Of a DNA stretch of 64,000 bases, positions 17,024 to 25,934 are shown piece after piece. The first letter of the stretch is position 1; every line of letters starts with the position of its first letter. Origin of the DNA: CAXMST01 sp963712765 (GTDB lineage: Bacteria > Actinomycetota > Thermoleophilia > Solirubrobacterales > 70-9); NCBI GenBank assembly GCA_963712765.1, contig CAVQIX010000003.1:620001-684000 (forward strand). Direction: 5' to 3'. The notes under the pieces are model-generated. The model was not told the DNA's origin. It did no database searches and was given only the letters and a program-made list of their open reading frames with translations. The translations under genes and the position numbers were made by a program.

Positions 17024-17608
17024 ATGGCCCGCGTCCTCGTGATCGACAACTACGACTCCTTCACCTACAACCTCGTCCAGTACCTGGGTGAGCTCGGGGC
17101 CGAGATCGAGGTCCTGCGCAATGACCGGGCTAGCGTCGAGGACCTGCTCGACCGGCGCCCCGACCGGCTCGTGATCTCACCGGGACCCTGCACGCCTTCG
17201 GATGCGGGGGTCTCGGTCGAGGCTGCGCGACGGTTCCCCCAGGCCGGGATCGCCACCCTCGGAGTCTGCCTCGGCCATCAGTCCCTTCTCGCCGCCTTCG
17301 GCGGCGAGATCGTGGTCGGAGAGCCGATTCACGGCAAGGACGCCGAGATCCGCCACGACGGGCGTACGATCTTCGCCGGCCTGCCGCAGCCGATGCTGGT
17401 CGGTCGCTACCACTCGCTGATCGCGGCGCCCGAGCTGCCGGATTGCTTCGAGCGGAGCGCCGATTACGAGGGCATCGTGATGGCCGTCCGCCACCGCGAG
17501 CTTCCGGCCGAGGGCGTCCAGTTCCACCCCGAATCGGTGCTGACGCCCGAGGGGCAGCGACTGCTCGCGAACTTCCTCGAGTCCGGCTGCGGAGGTGGTG
17601 ATGGCTGA
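17024..17608 (+). CDS. trpG: Anthranilate synthase component II, glutamine amidotransferase
   Basis: 194 residues of the class I amidotransferase fold: DNYDSFTYNL, the nucleophile in GVCLGHQ, and the His-Glu dyad in QFHPESVLT. It supplies ammonia to TrpE and may also serve aminodeoxychorismate synthase (PabA), as in many bacteria. It overlaps the following GST-like gene by 8 bases. Confidence 0.95.
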   Translation: MARVLVIDNYDSFTYNLVQYLGELGAEIEVLRNDRASVEDLLDRRPDRLVISPGPCTPSDAGVSVEAARRFPQAGIATLGVCLGHQSLLAAFGGEIVVGEPIHGKDAEIRHDGRTIFAGLPQPMLVGRYHSLIAAPELPDCFERSADYEGIVMAVRHRELPAEGVQFHPESVLTPEGQRLLANFLESGCGGGDG

Positions 17609-18386
17609 GGCGCCGCGATTGATCACGATTCCGATCAGTCACTACTGCGAGAAGGTCCGCTGGGCATTGGAGCGCGCCGGGATCCCGTACGTCGAGGAGG
17701 GTCATCTGCAGCTGATCCACCGCTTCTACGCCGTCAGGGCCGGCGGCGGCAGGAAGGTGCCGGTGCTGGTCACCGACGAAGGGGCCCTGAACGAGTCCTC
17801 GGAGATCATTCGCTGGATCGATGAGAGGCTCCCGGAGGAGGAGAAGCTCGTCCCGCCTGAGCACGCGGCCGAGATCGATGCCGTCGAACATCGGCTGGAC
17901 GAGGGTCTCGGGATCGAGGGGCGGCGCTGGATGTACTCGGTGATGATGAGCACCGACGTCCCCAGGCGCTTCGGCCTCGCGCCGATGCCGCGGTGGGAGC
18001 AACGTGTCGTGCCCGTGATCGTGCCGATGATGAAGCTCTACCTACGGGTCTTCATGGACGCCGAACCGGCGAAGGCGTCGGACGCCATCGCCTCCGTCGA
18101 CAGGGACTTCGACTGGATCGAGGAGCGCCTGGCAGACGGTCGTGAATTCCTCGTCGGCGGCCGCTTCACATCAGCGGATCTGACCTTTGCCGCACTCTCC
18201 GCCGCCGTGCTGGCGCCCGAGCGATACGGAGTCGAGTTGCCGAAGCCTGAGGATCTCCCGCCTGAGGTCGGCGATGAGATTCGTCGTCTTCGCGAGCGTC
18301 CGGCCGGCCGGTTCGCCGCTCACCTCGTCGCCGAGTACCGACCATGGCCGCCGGCCAACCGCGCGGCGGCTGCGCGGGCCGCCTGA
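17601..18386 (+). CDS. Glutathione S-transferase family protein
   Basis: 261 residues. The N-terminal thioredoxin-like domain has HYCEKVRWALERAGIPY and KVPVL with ESSEIIRWID; the C-terminal helical domain has FLVGGRFTSADLTFAAL. It starts inside trpG (ATG overlapping the stop region) and so is cotranslated with the trp genes. Actinobacteria normally lack glutathione, so the thiol or other cofactor is open. A second GST-like gene is at 29405. Confidence 0.8.
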   Translation: MAEAPRLITIPISHYCEKVRWALERAGIPYVEEGHLQLIHRFYAVRAGGGRKVPVLVTDEGALNESSEIIRWIDERLPEEEKLVPPEHAAEIDAVEHRLDEGLGIEGRRWMYSVMMSTDVPRRFGLAPMPRWEQRVVPVIVPMMKLYLRVFMDAEPAKASDAIASVDRDFDWIEERLADGREFLVGGRFTSADLTFAALSAAVLAPERYGVELPKPEDLPPEVGDEIRRLRERPAGRFAAHLVAEYRPWPPANRAAAARAA

Positions 18387-18415
18387 TCCGCCCGGAGCGC
18401 GCCCCTGCTCTCCAC

Positions 18416-18421
18416 TAGCCT
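18416..18421 (+). promoter_or_regulatory. -10 hexamer TAGCCT for trpD
   Basis: TAGCCT ends 7 bases before the trpD ATG at 18429. Confidence 0.6.
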
Positions 18422-18428
18422 GGGCGCG

Positions 18429-19460
18429 ATGCCGAACGAGATCCTCACCCGCGCCATCGACGCCGTCTGCGACGGCGAGCATCTGACGGCCGACCACGCA
18501 GCGACCGTGCTGGCCGAGGTGATGGAGGGGCGAGCCGAGCCGGTCGAGACCGCCGCCTTCCTGATCGGCCTACGAGCCAAGGGGGAGACCGTGCCGGAAC
18601 TGGTCGGCCTCGCGCGGACGATGCGCTCGCTGGCCACGCCCGTCGAGCTCGACTCCCACCGCCTCGTCGACACCGCAGGGACCGGGGGAGGACCGGCGAC
18701 CTTCAACGTCTCGACCACGGCGGCCCTGATCGCGGCCGGGGCCGGCTGCCAGATTGCGAAGCACGGCAACCGCTCCAACACCTCGAAGTCCGGGTCGGCC
18801 GATTTGCTCGAGGCCCTCGGCGTGCGCATCGATCTCAGCCCGGACGGCGTCGCCCGCTGCATCGAGGAAACCGGCTTTGGCTTCATGTTCGCGCCGGCTC
18901 ACCACGCGGCGATGAAGCACGTCGTACCGGTTCGCAAGGCGCTCGCGGTTCGCACGATCTTCAACTTCCTCGGTCCCTTGACCAATCCGGCGGGGGCCAC
19001 GCGCCAGCTGCTCGGCGTCGGCGATCGCCGCTACCAGGAGACGATCGCGGAAGCGCTTGCCGGCCTCGGCTGCGATCACGCCCTCGTCGTCACCGGGGAG
19101 AACGGTCTCGACGAGCTCAGCATCTGCGGCACGACCCGGGTGATCGAGGTTCGCGACGGTGGTACGGAGGAGTGGCATCTGAGCGCCGATGAGGTCGGGC
19201 TCGTCGAGGCGCCTCTCGAGCAGCTCCTGGGCGGGGAGCCGGCCGATAACGCTGAGATCACCCGCGTGATCCTCGCCGGCGGGCAGGGCCCGGCGCGCGA
19301 TCTCGCGCTGCTCAACGCCGGCGCCGCACTCTACCTGGGGGGGGAGGCGACGCGGATCGGCGAGGGGGTATCGCTCGCCACCGAGGCGGTTGACTCCGGC
19401 GCGGCGGCTGAGACCCTCGAGCGTGTGGTCGCGCTGACGGGCGAGCTTGCGAGCGGCTGA
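18429..19460 (+). CDS. trpD: Anthranilate phosphoribosyltransferase
   Basis: 343 residues. DTAGTGGGPATFNVSTTAA is the PRPP/pyrophosphate loop, KHGNRSNTSKSGSADLLEALG the anthranilate-binding region, and FNFLGPLTNPA the C-terminal core. It joins anthranilate to PRPP. It has its own -10 and is followed by trpC after 44 bases. Confidence 0.96.
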   Translation: MPNEILTRAIDAVCDGEHLTADHAATVLAEVMEGRAEPVETAAFLIGLRAKGETVPELVGLARTMRSLATPVELDSHRLVDTAGTGGGPATFNVSTTAALIAAGAGCQIAKHGNRSNTSKSGSADLLEALGVRIDLSPDGVARCIEETGFGFMFAPAHHAAMKHVVPVRKALAVRTIFNFLGPLTNPAGATRQLLGVGDRRYQETIAEALAGLGCDHALVVTGENGLDELSICGTTRVIEVRDGGTEEWHLSADEVGLVEAPLEQLLGGEPADNAEITRVILAGGQGPARDLALLNAGAALYLGGEATRIGEGVSLATEAVDSGAAAETLERVVALTGELASG

Positions 19461-19489
19461 TCGGCGCCCATCCCCACGACCCCGATCGG

Positions 19490-19495
19490 TAGCCT
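19490..19495 (+). promoter_or_regulatory. -10 hexamer TAGCCT for trpC
   Basis: TAGCCT ends 9 bases before the trpC ATG at 19505; the same hexamer is used for trpD. Confidence 0.55.
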
Positions 19496-19504
19496 GACTG
19501 GCGG

Positions 19505-20317
19505 ATGAGCAGGCTCGATCAGCTCCTCGAGACGACCCGGGAGGACGTCGCTCGGCGCAAGGAGGACGTTTCGCCCTCTGACCTCCGCAACCAGCTGGGC
19601 ACCCGGACGGGCTCGCGTCCGTTCAAGGAGACGCTGGGGCGTCCCGGGCTAACACTGATCGCTGAGTTCAAGCGCAGCTCACCCTCGGCCGGGGAGATCC
19701 GTCCCGGTGCGGGCGTGCGTGAGATCGTCGAGGCCTACGCGCGCGGCGGAGCTGCGGCGATCTCGGTGCTCACAGAGGAGCGGCGTTTCGGCGGCTCCCT
19801 CGACGATCTTCGCGAGGCCCGTTCGGCCACGCCGCTGCCGATCCTCCGCAAGGACTTCATCGTCGACCCCTACCAGATCTGGGAGGCGGCGCTGGCCGGG
19901 GCCGACGCCGTGCTGCTGATCGTCGCCGCCCTCTCCGACCACGATCTCGACCTGCTCTATCGCGAGGCTCAGGAGCTCGATCTCGACTGCCTCGTCGAGG
20001 TCCACGATGAGGAGGAGCTCGACCGTGCCCTCGAGAGCGGAGCCGAGGTGGTCGGGATCAACAACCGCAACCTCAAGACCTTCGAGGTCGATCTCGAGTC
20101 GACCAACGAGCTCTGCGCAGATGTGCCCGCCGGCAAGACCGTCGTCTCGGAGTCCGGCTACGAGCGCCGCGATCAGCTCGAGGAGCTCGAGCGGATCGGT
20201 GTCGACGCTGTCCTGATCGGCGAGACCCTGATGAGATCTGGCGACCCCGAGGCGATGGTCCGCGAGCTGACCATCGACGAGAAACTGACCAGGGAGCACC
20301 TCTTCGAGGATCGCTAG
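19505..20317 (+). CDS. trpC: Indole-3-glycerol-phosphate synthase
   Basis: 270 residues of a TIM barrel: IAEFKRSSPSAGEIRP, the catalytic Lys in LRKDFIVDPYQI, VEVHDEEELDRAL, GINNRNLKTFEVD and VSESGYERR. It closes the indole ring. The length is as expected for a monofunctional enzyme; trpF is a separate gene 2.7 kb further on. Confidence 0.96.
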   Translation: MSRLDQLLETTREDVARRKEDVSPSDLRNQLGTRTGSRPFKETLGRPGLTLIAEFKRSSPSAGEIRPGAGVREIVEAYARGGAAAISVLTEERRFGGSLDDLREARSATPLPILRKDFIVDPYQIWEAALAGADAVLLIVAALSDHDLDLLYREAQELDLDCLVEVHDEEELDRALESGAEVVGINNRNLKTFEVDLESTNELCADVPAGKTVVSESGYERRDQLEELERIGVDAVLIGETLMRSGDPEAMVRELTIDEKLTREHLFEDR

Positions 20318-20359
20318 GCGCGGGCCGGACGAACCTTTAGGCGCATTTCAGCTGTGGTT

Positions 20360-20394
20360 TGGCGATGGCTTAGGGGCTGCGCGCATCATCGCCA
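20360..20394 (+). repeat. 8-bp inverted repeat ahead of htrA
   Basis: TGGCGATG (20360-20367) and CATCGCCA (20387-20394) are perfect reverse complements separated by 19 bases. The right arm overlaps a CATCAT -10-like sequence (20384-20389) and ends 3 bases before the htrA ATG, so it could be an operator. Confidence 0.4.
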
Positions 20395-20397
20395 GCT

Positions 20398-21585
20398 ATG
20401 AGCAGCTTCAGAAGCATCCTCAGCAGGCCCCTGGCCGCCGGTCTCGCCGGCGGCCTCGTCGTCGGACTATTCGGTTGGGTCGCGATCGCGGCCGGCTGGA
20501 TCGAGGCCCAGGCTCCGCCGCCGCCGGCCGCGTCCGTCGCCGTTCAGCCCTCGACCCCGGTCGCCGGGGGCGAGGCCAAGAGCGTCAGCGAGGTCTATGA
20601 GCGCGGTGGCCCGGCCGTCGCGTTCATCGAGGCCGATCAGGCGGGCGCCCAGGCCTCCCCGTTTGGGCCCGCGCCCGGCAACGGGGGGGCCGCCACCGGG
20701 AGCGGCTTCCTGGTCGACGACAGCGGCCACGTGCTGACCAACGCCCACGTCGTCGCGGGCAGCGATTCGGTCACAGTCAAGCTCGGGCAGGAGGGGGAAA
20801 CGCTCGAGGCCAAGGTCGTCGGCAGCGACACCTCGACCGACGTCGCGGTGCTGCAGGTGGACCCGGACAAGGTCGCGGCCGCGCCACTGCGCCTGGCCGA
20901 TTCCGAGAAGTCGACGGTCGGAGACGGCGTGATCGCGATCGGGAACCCCTTCGGCCTCGATCTCACCGTGACAACCGGAATCGTCTCGGCGCTGCAGCGT
21001 GAGATCAGCGCACCCGACGGCTTCACCATCTCGGACGTGATCCAGACCGACGCCGCGATCAACCCCGGGAACTCCGGTGGTCCGTTGCTCAATGCCTCCG
21101 GTGAGGTGATTGGGATCAACTCCCAGATTGCGACGGCTGGCGGCCAGGGCTCGGTCGGTGTCGGCTTCGCGGTCCCGATCAACACCGCGCAGAGGGTGTT
21201 CGCGCAGATACTCGAGGACGGTCAGGCCGATCACGCCTTCATCGGCATCAGCGGGGCGGATCTGACCGCTGATCTGGCCTCGGTCCTCAACCTCGATCTC
21301 GATAGCGGCGTTCTGATCCAGGACATCACCCCCGACAGCCCCGCCGCCGACGCCGGCCTCCGCGTCGGCGAGGCGACGATGACCAGCGACGGCCAGGAGA
21401 TCCGGGTCGGAGGTGACGTCATCACCGCCGTCGACGGCGAGTCCGTGAGCGCCATGGAGGACGTCGTCGCATCGGTCAACCGCAAGCAGCCGGGCGAGGA
21501 GATAACCCTCGAGGTCTCCCGTGACGGCGAGTCGAAGGACGTGACGCTGGAACTCGCCGACCGACCCGCCGAATCCGGCTCCTAA
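20398..21585 (+). CDS. HtrA/DegP-type S1C serine protease with one PDZ domain
   Basis: 395 residues. A single hydrophobic segment (about 12-35) should anchor it in the membrane or act as a signal, and a Pro/Ala linker follows. The trypsin-like domain has the triad H117 (TNAHVV), D148 (STDVAV) and S226 (GNSGGPL). One C-terminal PDZ domain (about 285-380) contains GVLIQDITPDSPAADAGL. It is an extracytoplasmic quality-control protease. It separates trpC from trpF and is convergent with the decarboxylase gene. Confidence 0.9.
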   Translation: MSSFRSILSRPLAAGLAGGLVVGLFGWVAIAAGWIEAQAPPPPAASVAVQPSTPVAGGEAKSVSEVYERGGPAVAFIEADQAGAQASPFGPAPGNGGAATGSGFLVDDSGHVLTNAHVVAGSDSVTVKLGQEGETLEAKVVGSDTSTDVAVLQVDPDKVAAAPLRLADSEKSTVGDGVIAIGNPFGLDLTVTTGIVSALQREISAPDGFTISDVIQTDAAINPGNSGGPLLNASGEVIGINSQIATAGGQGSVGVGFAVPINTAQRVFAQILEDGQADHAFIGISGADLTADLASVLNLDLDSGVLIQDITPDSPAADAGLRVGEATMTSDGQEIRVGGDVITAVDGESVSAMEDVVASVNRKQPGEEITLEVSRDGESKDVTLELADRPAESGS

Positions 21586-21605
21586 GAAGCCTCCTCAGGA
21601 CGGGA

Positions 21606-23024
21606 TCAGAGGCCCTCGGTGGCGTTGCTGCCGAGGGCCTCTATCGCTTCGACGATCCGCTCCAGGTCCTCCTCGCGGGTACGGAAGTTGACGAAGCAGA
21701 CCCGCAGGCAGGTGACCCCGTCTACCTCGGCGTGGGCGAGGAAGACTCTGCCGTCCCGCTGGATCGCGGTCGCCAGGGCGAGGTTATGGGCGTCGAGATC
21801 GCTGACGCCGCCGGGATCGTGACGGAAGCAGATCGTCGACAGCGTCGGCTCCGTGATCAGCTCGAGGTGCGGGTGGCCGCGGACGATCTCGGTGAACCTC
21901 TCCGCCAGCGATAGCGTGTGCTCGAGCCAGCCGCGGAGGGCCTCGGCGCCGTGAGCACGGAAGGCCGCCCAGGGAGCCAGCGACCGCAACGGGCGCGAGT
22001 ACTCCAGGGTCCGCTCGACCGCCATCGGCACCGCGTCGTCGTCGCGGCTCAGATACGACTCCTGGTGGGCGAAGCTGTTCTCCAGCGCGCCCGCCCGTCG
22101 GACGAGGACGGCGCTGCAGCTCTTCTGAACCCCCATCCACTTGTGCAGGTCGACCGCTATCGAGTCGGCGCGGTGGAGGCCGGCGAACAGGTGGCCGTGA
22201 CTCGCGGTCGCGGCCGCCGGTAGTCCGTAGGCGCCGTCGACGTGCAACCAGACGCCGTGCCGTTGGCAGATCTCGGCGATCTCGGCGATCGGGTCGACGG
22301 CCCCGGTCAGTGTCGTCCCGGCGTTGGCGACGACCGCGACCGGCGTGGTGCCCGCCTCGAGGTCCCTCTCCAGGGCGCGCTCGAGCTCCATCGTGAGCAT
22401 CCGGCGCCGCTCGTCGATGCCCAGGATCCGCACCCGGTCGGAGCCGAGGCCCGCCGTCTCCACCGCCCTGATCACCGACTGGTGCGCCTCCGAGGAGCAG
22501 TACACAGCCCAGCCGCCGCGCAGTCCCTTGGTCCTCGTATCCGGCAGCGCCTGATCGCGGGCAACGAGGATCCCGGTCAGGTTGGAGAGCATCCCGCCGG
22601 AGGTGAACGCTCCCTCCGACCGCGGGAAGCCGATGAAGTCGGCGAGCCAGCCGAGCACCTGGCGCTCGACGAGATCCGCGGCTCTGGCGGTCGCAGCGAC
22701 GTTGACGTCGTAGGTGACCGCCAGTGAGTTGGCGAGCACGCCGATGTCCAGCCCGGTCGAGCCGACGTAGCCGATGTAGAGGGGGCGCGTCGGGGAGATG
22801 CTCGCGTCGAGCACCTCGGCCGCGTCGGCGATCACGCGCTCCGTCGGGGTCGGATGCTCGGGGAGCGGCGCCCGCAGCTCGTATTCCAGGCGCCGGCCGA
22901 GCTGTGGTTCCTGCGGCCGCGGATGGTCGAACGACTCCCAGGCGGCGGCGATCTTCTCCGTCAGCAGCTCCAGCGACGCCTCGCGATCACCGGGAGAGAG
23001 GTGGGGCGAGTCCGGCTGCGTCAT
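21606..23024 (-). CDS. Group II PLP-dependent amino-acid decarboxylase
   Basis: 472 residues of the aromatic-L-amino-acid / glutamate decarboxylase family. FTSGGMLSNLTGI binds PLP phosphate, HVDGAYGLPA holds the Asp that contacts the pyridine nitrogen, and VDLHKWMGV holds the Schiff-base lysine. The substrate is not determined by these motifs. Its place inside the trp locus, divergent from trpF with 47 bases between starts, makes tryptophan a candidate, but that is inference. GATACC on the minus strand (23040-23035) ends 10 bases before the ATG. Confidence 0.85.
   Translation of the reverse strand: MTQPDSPHLSPGDREASLELLTEKIAAAWESFDHPRPQEPQLGRRLEYELRAPLPEHPTPTERVIADAAEVLDASISPTRPLYIGYVGSTGLDIGVLANSLAVTYDVNVAATARAADLVERQVLGWLADFIGFPRSEGAFTSGGMLSNLTGILVARDQALPDTRTKGLRGGWAVYCSSEAHQSVIRAVETAGLGSDRVRILGIDERRRMLTMELERALERDLEAGTTPVAVVANAGTTLTGAVDPIAEIAEICQRHGVWLHVDGAYGLPAAATASHGHLFAGLHRADSIAVDLHKWMGVQKSCSAVLVRRAGALENSFAHQESYLSRDDDAVPMAVERTLEYSRPLRSLAPWAAFRAHGAEALRGWLEHTLSLAERFTEIVRGHPHLELITEPTLSTICFRHDPGGVSDLDAHNLALATAIQRDGRVFLAHAEVDGVTCLRVCFVNFRTREEDLERIVEAIEALGSNATEGL
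21608..21642. repeat. Perfect 12-bp inverted repeat at the end of the decarboxylase gene
   Basis: AGAGGCCCTCGG (21608-21619) and CCGAGGGCCTCT (21631-21642) pair perfectly around an 11-base loop. It covers the last codons of the decarboxylase gene, between two convergent genes, so a shared terminator hairpin is likely. Neither side carries a T-run. Confidence 0.6.
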
Positions 23025-23034
23025 CGATCTTCAC

Positions 23035-23040
23035 GGTATC
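23035..23040 (-). promoter_or_regulatory. -10 hexamer GATACC for the decarboxylase
   Basis: Read on the minus strand, GATACC ends 10 bases before the ATG at 23024. It lies within the 47-base divergent gap shared with trpF. Confidence 0.4.
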
Positions 23041-23071
23041 GGGCCGCGGCGGATCTGCGATCTTGTCATCT

Positions 23072-23770
23072 ATGCGGACCAAGATCTGTGGAATCACGCG
23101 GCCCGAGGACGCCGAGGCGGCGGTCTCGGCCGGCGCCTGGGCGGTCGGGCTCAACTTCTGGCCGCACAGCCCGCGCCGGGTCGAGGATGCCGTCGCCGAG
23201 GAGATCGGCGATGCGATGCACCGCCGGGCGGAGGCCGCCGGGGTCTTTGTCAACGCTTCCTTGGGGCGGATCGCGACGCTCGCCGACCGCTGCCGGCTGA
23301 CCCTGCTGCAGCTGCACGGGGACGAGGGACCGGCGTTCTGCTCGGAGGCCGCCCGCCGTACCGGCTGCCGCGTGATCAAGGCCTTCAGGGTTCGCAGCCA
23401 GGCCGAGATCCGGGGCGCCGGCGCCTGGCGCACCGACTTCCATCTCTTCGATGCCTACGATCCCCGGACCCCGGGCGGCACCGGGCAGAGCTTCGACTGG
23501 GAGCTGGTCTCCGATCGCTCCCGCGAGATCCCGGCGATCCTCGCTGGTGGCCTCACCCCCGAGAACGTTGCCGACGCGATCGCCGCGAGCGACCCCTGGG
23601 CGGTCGACGTCGCCGGCGGCGTCGAGGATGGCGCCGCCGGGATCAAGGATCACGATTTGATCCGCCGCTTCATCGCGCTCGCCGACGAGGTCGGTCCCGA
23701 GGACGCCCCCGATCCGCAGGACGGCGCCGCCGGGGGCCAGCCCGACGAGGTCCAGAGGGCGGGTCTTTGA
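23072..23770 (+). CDS. trpF: Phosphoribosylanthranilate isomerase
   Basis: 232 residues. KICGITRPEDA carries the catalytic Cys, QLHGDE and FDAYDPRTPGGTGQSFDW the substrate-binding part, and ILAGGLTPENV and DVAGGVED the phosphate loops. The C-terminal 20 residues are acidic and unconserved. The ATG at 23072 is chosen because the homologous sequence begins there. trpB overlaps its stop (TGATG). Confidence 0.93.
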   Translation: MRTKICGITRPEDAEAAVSAGAWAVGLNFWPHSPRRVEDAVAEEIGDAMHRRAEAAGVFVNASLGRIATLADRCRLTLLQLHGDEGPAFCSEAARRTGCRVIKAFRVRSQAEIRGAGAWRTDFHLFDAYDPRTPGGTGQSFDWELVSDRSREIPAILAGGLTPENVADAIAASDPWAVDVAGGVEDGAAGIKDHDLIRRFIALADEVGPEDAPDPQDGAAGGQPDEVQRAGL

Positions 23771-25032
23771 TGGCAGCCGAGGGCGAGCTTCCCCCAGCTC
23801 CCGCCAGCGGCGTGGAGGGGCGCTTCGGACCCTACGGAGGCCGCTACGTGCCCGAGGTCCTGATCCCGGCCCTGGATCAGCTCACCGAGGCCTGGCTGGA
23901 GGCGCGCGCTGATCCGGAGTTCCGGCGGGAGCTCGATGGGTTGCTCGCCGACTTCGTCGGCCGCCCGACGCCGCTGTATCTCGCCCGCCGCCTCTCCGAG
24001 CGCGTCGGCCACCGGGTTTACCTGAAACGCGAGGATCTCACCCACACGGGAGCTCACAAGATCAACAACGCCGTCGGCCAGGCGCTGCTCGCCAAGCGGA
24101 TGGGCAAGAGCCGGATCATCGCCGAGACCGGCGCCGGTCAGCACGGTGTGGCGGCTGCGACGGCCTGCGCCCTGATGGGCCTCGAGTGCATCGTCTACAT
24201 GGGCACCGAGGACATGCGCCGCCAGCGTCCCAACGTCGAGCGGATGGAGCTGATGGGAGCCCGCGTCGCCCCGGTCGCGGCCGGCGCCAGGACCCTGAAG
24301 GAGGCTGTCAGCGCGGCGATCCGCGACTGGGTGACCAACGTCGAGGGCACCCACTACATCATCGGATCGGCGGTTGGCCCCGCGCCCTACCCGGCGCTAG
24401 TGCGTGACCTCCAGAAGGTGATCGGCGAGGAGGCGCGGGAGCAGATCCTGGACGCCGAGGGGCGACTGCCCGACCGCGTGATCGCCTGTGTCGGCGGGGG
24501 CTCGAACGCGATCGGGACCTTCGCAGGCTTCGTCGAGGACGAGGGGGTCGAGCTGGTCGGAGTCGAGGCCGGCGGCGAGGGCCTCGACGGCCGGCATGGC
24601 GCCTCGCTCGGCGCCGGCCGTCCCGGCGTTCTGCACGGGGCGCTGTCGTCGGTGATCTCCGACGACGAGGGCCAGATCCTCGAGGCGCACTCGATCTCCG
24701 CCGGCCTCGACTACCCCGGCGTCGGTCCCGAGCATGCACATCTCCGCGACAGCGGTCGCGCCCGCTATGAGTCGGTCACCGACGATCAGGCGCTCGACGC
24801 CTTCGCCCTGCTCTCGGAGCTGGAGGGCATCGTGCCGGCCCTGGAGTCGGCTCACGCGATCGCCTGGATCCTCGACGAGGGTCGCCCCGCCACGGACCCG
24901 GGCCCGCCCGGACCCGAAGCGGAGGACGTGCAGGCCGCCGGTCTCGATCTCCTCACGCTCTCGGGCCGTGGCGATAAGGACCTCGACGAGGCTCTGGCGA
25001 AGCTCGCTGAGCGCGACGGTGAGAATGGCTGA
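23770..25032 (+). CDS. trpB: Tryptophan synthase beta chain
   Basis: 420 residues. GRFGPYGGRYVPEVL opens the conserved part, the PLP lysine is in HTGAHKINN, AETGAGQHGVA and CVGGGSNAIG are the other active-site loops. It condenses indole with serine. The start overlaps the trpF stop by one base, and trpA starts 8 bases inside its 3' end. Confidence 0.97.
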   Translation: MAAEGELPPAPASGVEGRFGPYGGRYVPEVLIPALDQLTEAWLEARADPEFRRELDGLLADFVGRPTPLYLARRLSERVGHRVYLKREDLTHTGAHKINNAVGQALLAKRMGKSRIIAETGAGQHGVAAATACALMGLECIVYMGTEDMRRQRPNVERMELMGARVAPVAAGARTLKEAVSAAIRDWVTNVEGTHYIIGSAVGPAPYPALVRDLQKVIGEEAREQILDAEGRLPDRVIACVGGGSNAIGTFAGFVEDEGVELVGVEAGGEGLDGRHGASLGAGRPGVLHGALSSVISDDEGQILEAHSISAGLDYPGVGPEHAHLRDSGRARYESVTDDQALDAFALLSELEGIVPALESAHAIAWILDEGRPATDPGPPGPEAEDVQAAGLDLLTLSGRGDKDLDEALAKLAERDGENG

Positions 25033-25855
25033 GCAGACGGGCAGCGGGATCGAGCGGATCGCCGCGGCCTTCGCTGCCGCCAGCGATCAGGGGCGGGCGG
25101 CACTGATGCCCTATCTGATGGCGGGCTTCCCCGACCTCGAGACCTCGCGGGTGGTGGCGCGCGCCTACGTCGATGGCGGCGCCGATCTGATCGAGCTCGG
25201 CGTTCCCTATTCGGACCCGCTCGCCGACGGCACGGTGATCCACGCGGCGGCCACCCGGGCGCTCGCCGAGGGCACCCGTCTCGAGCAGGCGCTCTCGATC
25301 TGCTCGGAGCTCTCGACGCGGTTGCCGGTGCTGCCGATGGTCTACGTCAACATGGCGCTCGCGCCGGGCGCCGAGCGCTTCGCGGAGCGCCTGGCCGAGG
25401 CCGGCGCCGCCGGGGCGATCGTGCCAGACCTCCCTCCGGGCGAGAACGCCGAGCTGCCGGAGGCGATGCGCTCCCGCGGGCTGGCCCTGGTTCCCTTCGT
25501 CGCACCGACGACTCCTCCCGAGCGCCGCCGCCGGCTGGTGGCCGACGCCGAGGGATTCGTCTACGTCGTCTCCCTGACCGGGGTCACCGGCGAGCGGGAG
25601 GCGCTGCCGAGTGAGCTGGCGACGCTTGTCTCCTCGGTCCGCGACGAGGCTGGCGCGCCGGCGGCGGTCGGCTTCGGGATCGGGACGCCGGAGCGCGCCG
25701 GCGAGGTCGGCGAGATCGCCGACGGGGTGATCATCGGCAGCCGGCTGGTGCGTGCCGTCGAGGATGCCGAGGACGCCGATCAGGCGGGGGCGGCGGTGCG
25801 CGAGTTCCTGCTCGAGACCCGGGAGCGGCTGGCGGCCGGCGCTCGAGCGCGCTGA
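25025..25855 (+). CDS. trpA: Tryptophan synthase alpha chain
   Basis: 276 residues of a TIM barrel. LMAGFPDLE, LIELGVPYSDPLADG with the catalytic Glu and Asp, PDLPPGEN, YVVSLTGVTG and GFGIGTPE are all present. It releases indole for TrpB. It is the last gene of the trpF-trpB-trpA unit. Confidence 0.96.
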   Translation: MAEQTGSGIERIAAAFAAASDQGRAALMPYLMAGFPDLETSRVVARAYVDGGADLIELGVPYSDPLADGTVIHAAATRALAEGTRLEQALSICSELSTRLPVLPMVYVNMALAPGAERFAERLAEAGAAGAIVPDLPPGENAELPEAMRSRGLALVPFVAPTTPPERRRRLVADAEGFVYVVSLTGVTGEREALPSELATLVSSVRDEAGAPAAVGFGIGTPERAGEVGEIADGVIIGSRLVRAVEDAEDADQAGAAVREFLLETRERLAAGARAR

Positions 25856-25919
25856 GCTCGAGGGCGGAGGATCACGGAGCGCAGGTTCCGTGGAGCCGCC
25901 CCCCGCCGTCCGCCGCTGG

Positions 25920-25925
25920 TAGATT
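25920..25925 (+). promoter_or_regulatory. -10 hexamer TAGATT
   Basis: TAGATT ends 9 bases before the ATG at 25935. Confidence 0.5.
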
Positions 25926-25934
25926 TCTCGGCCG

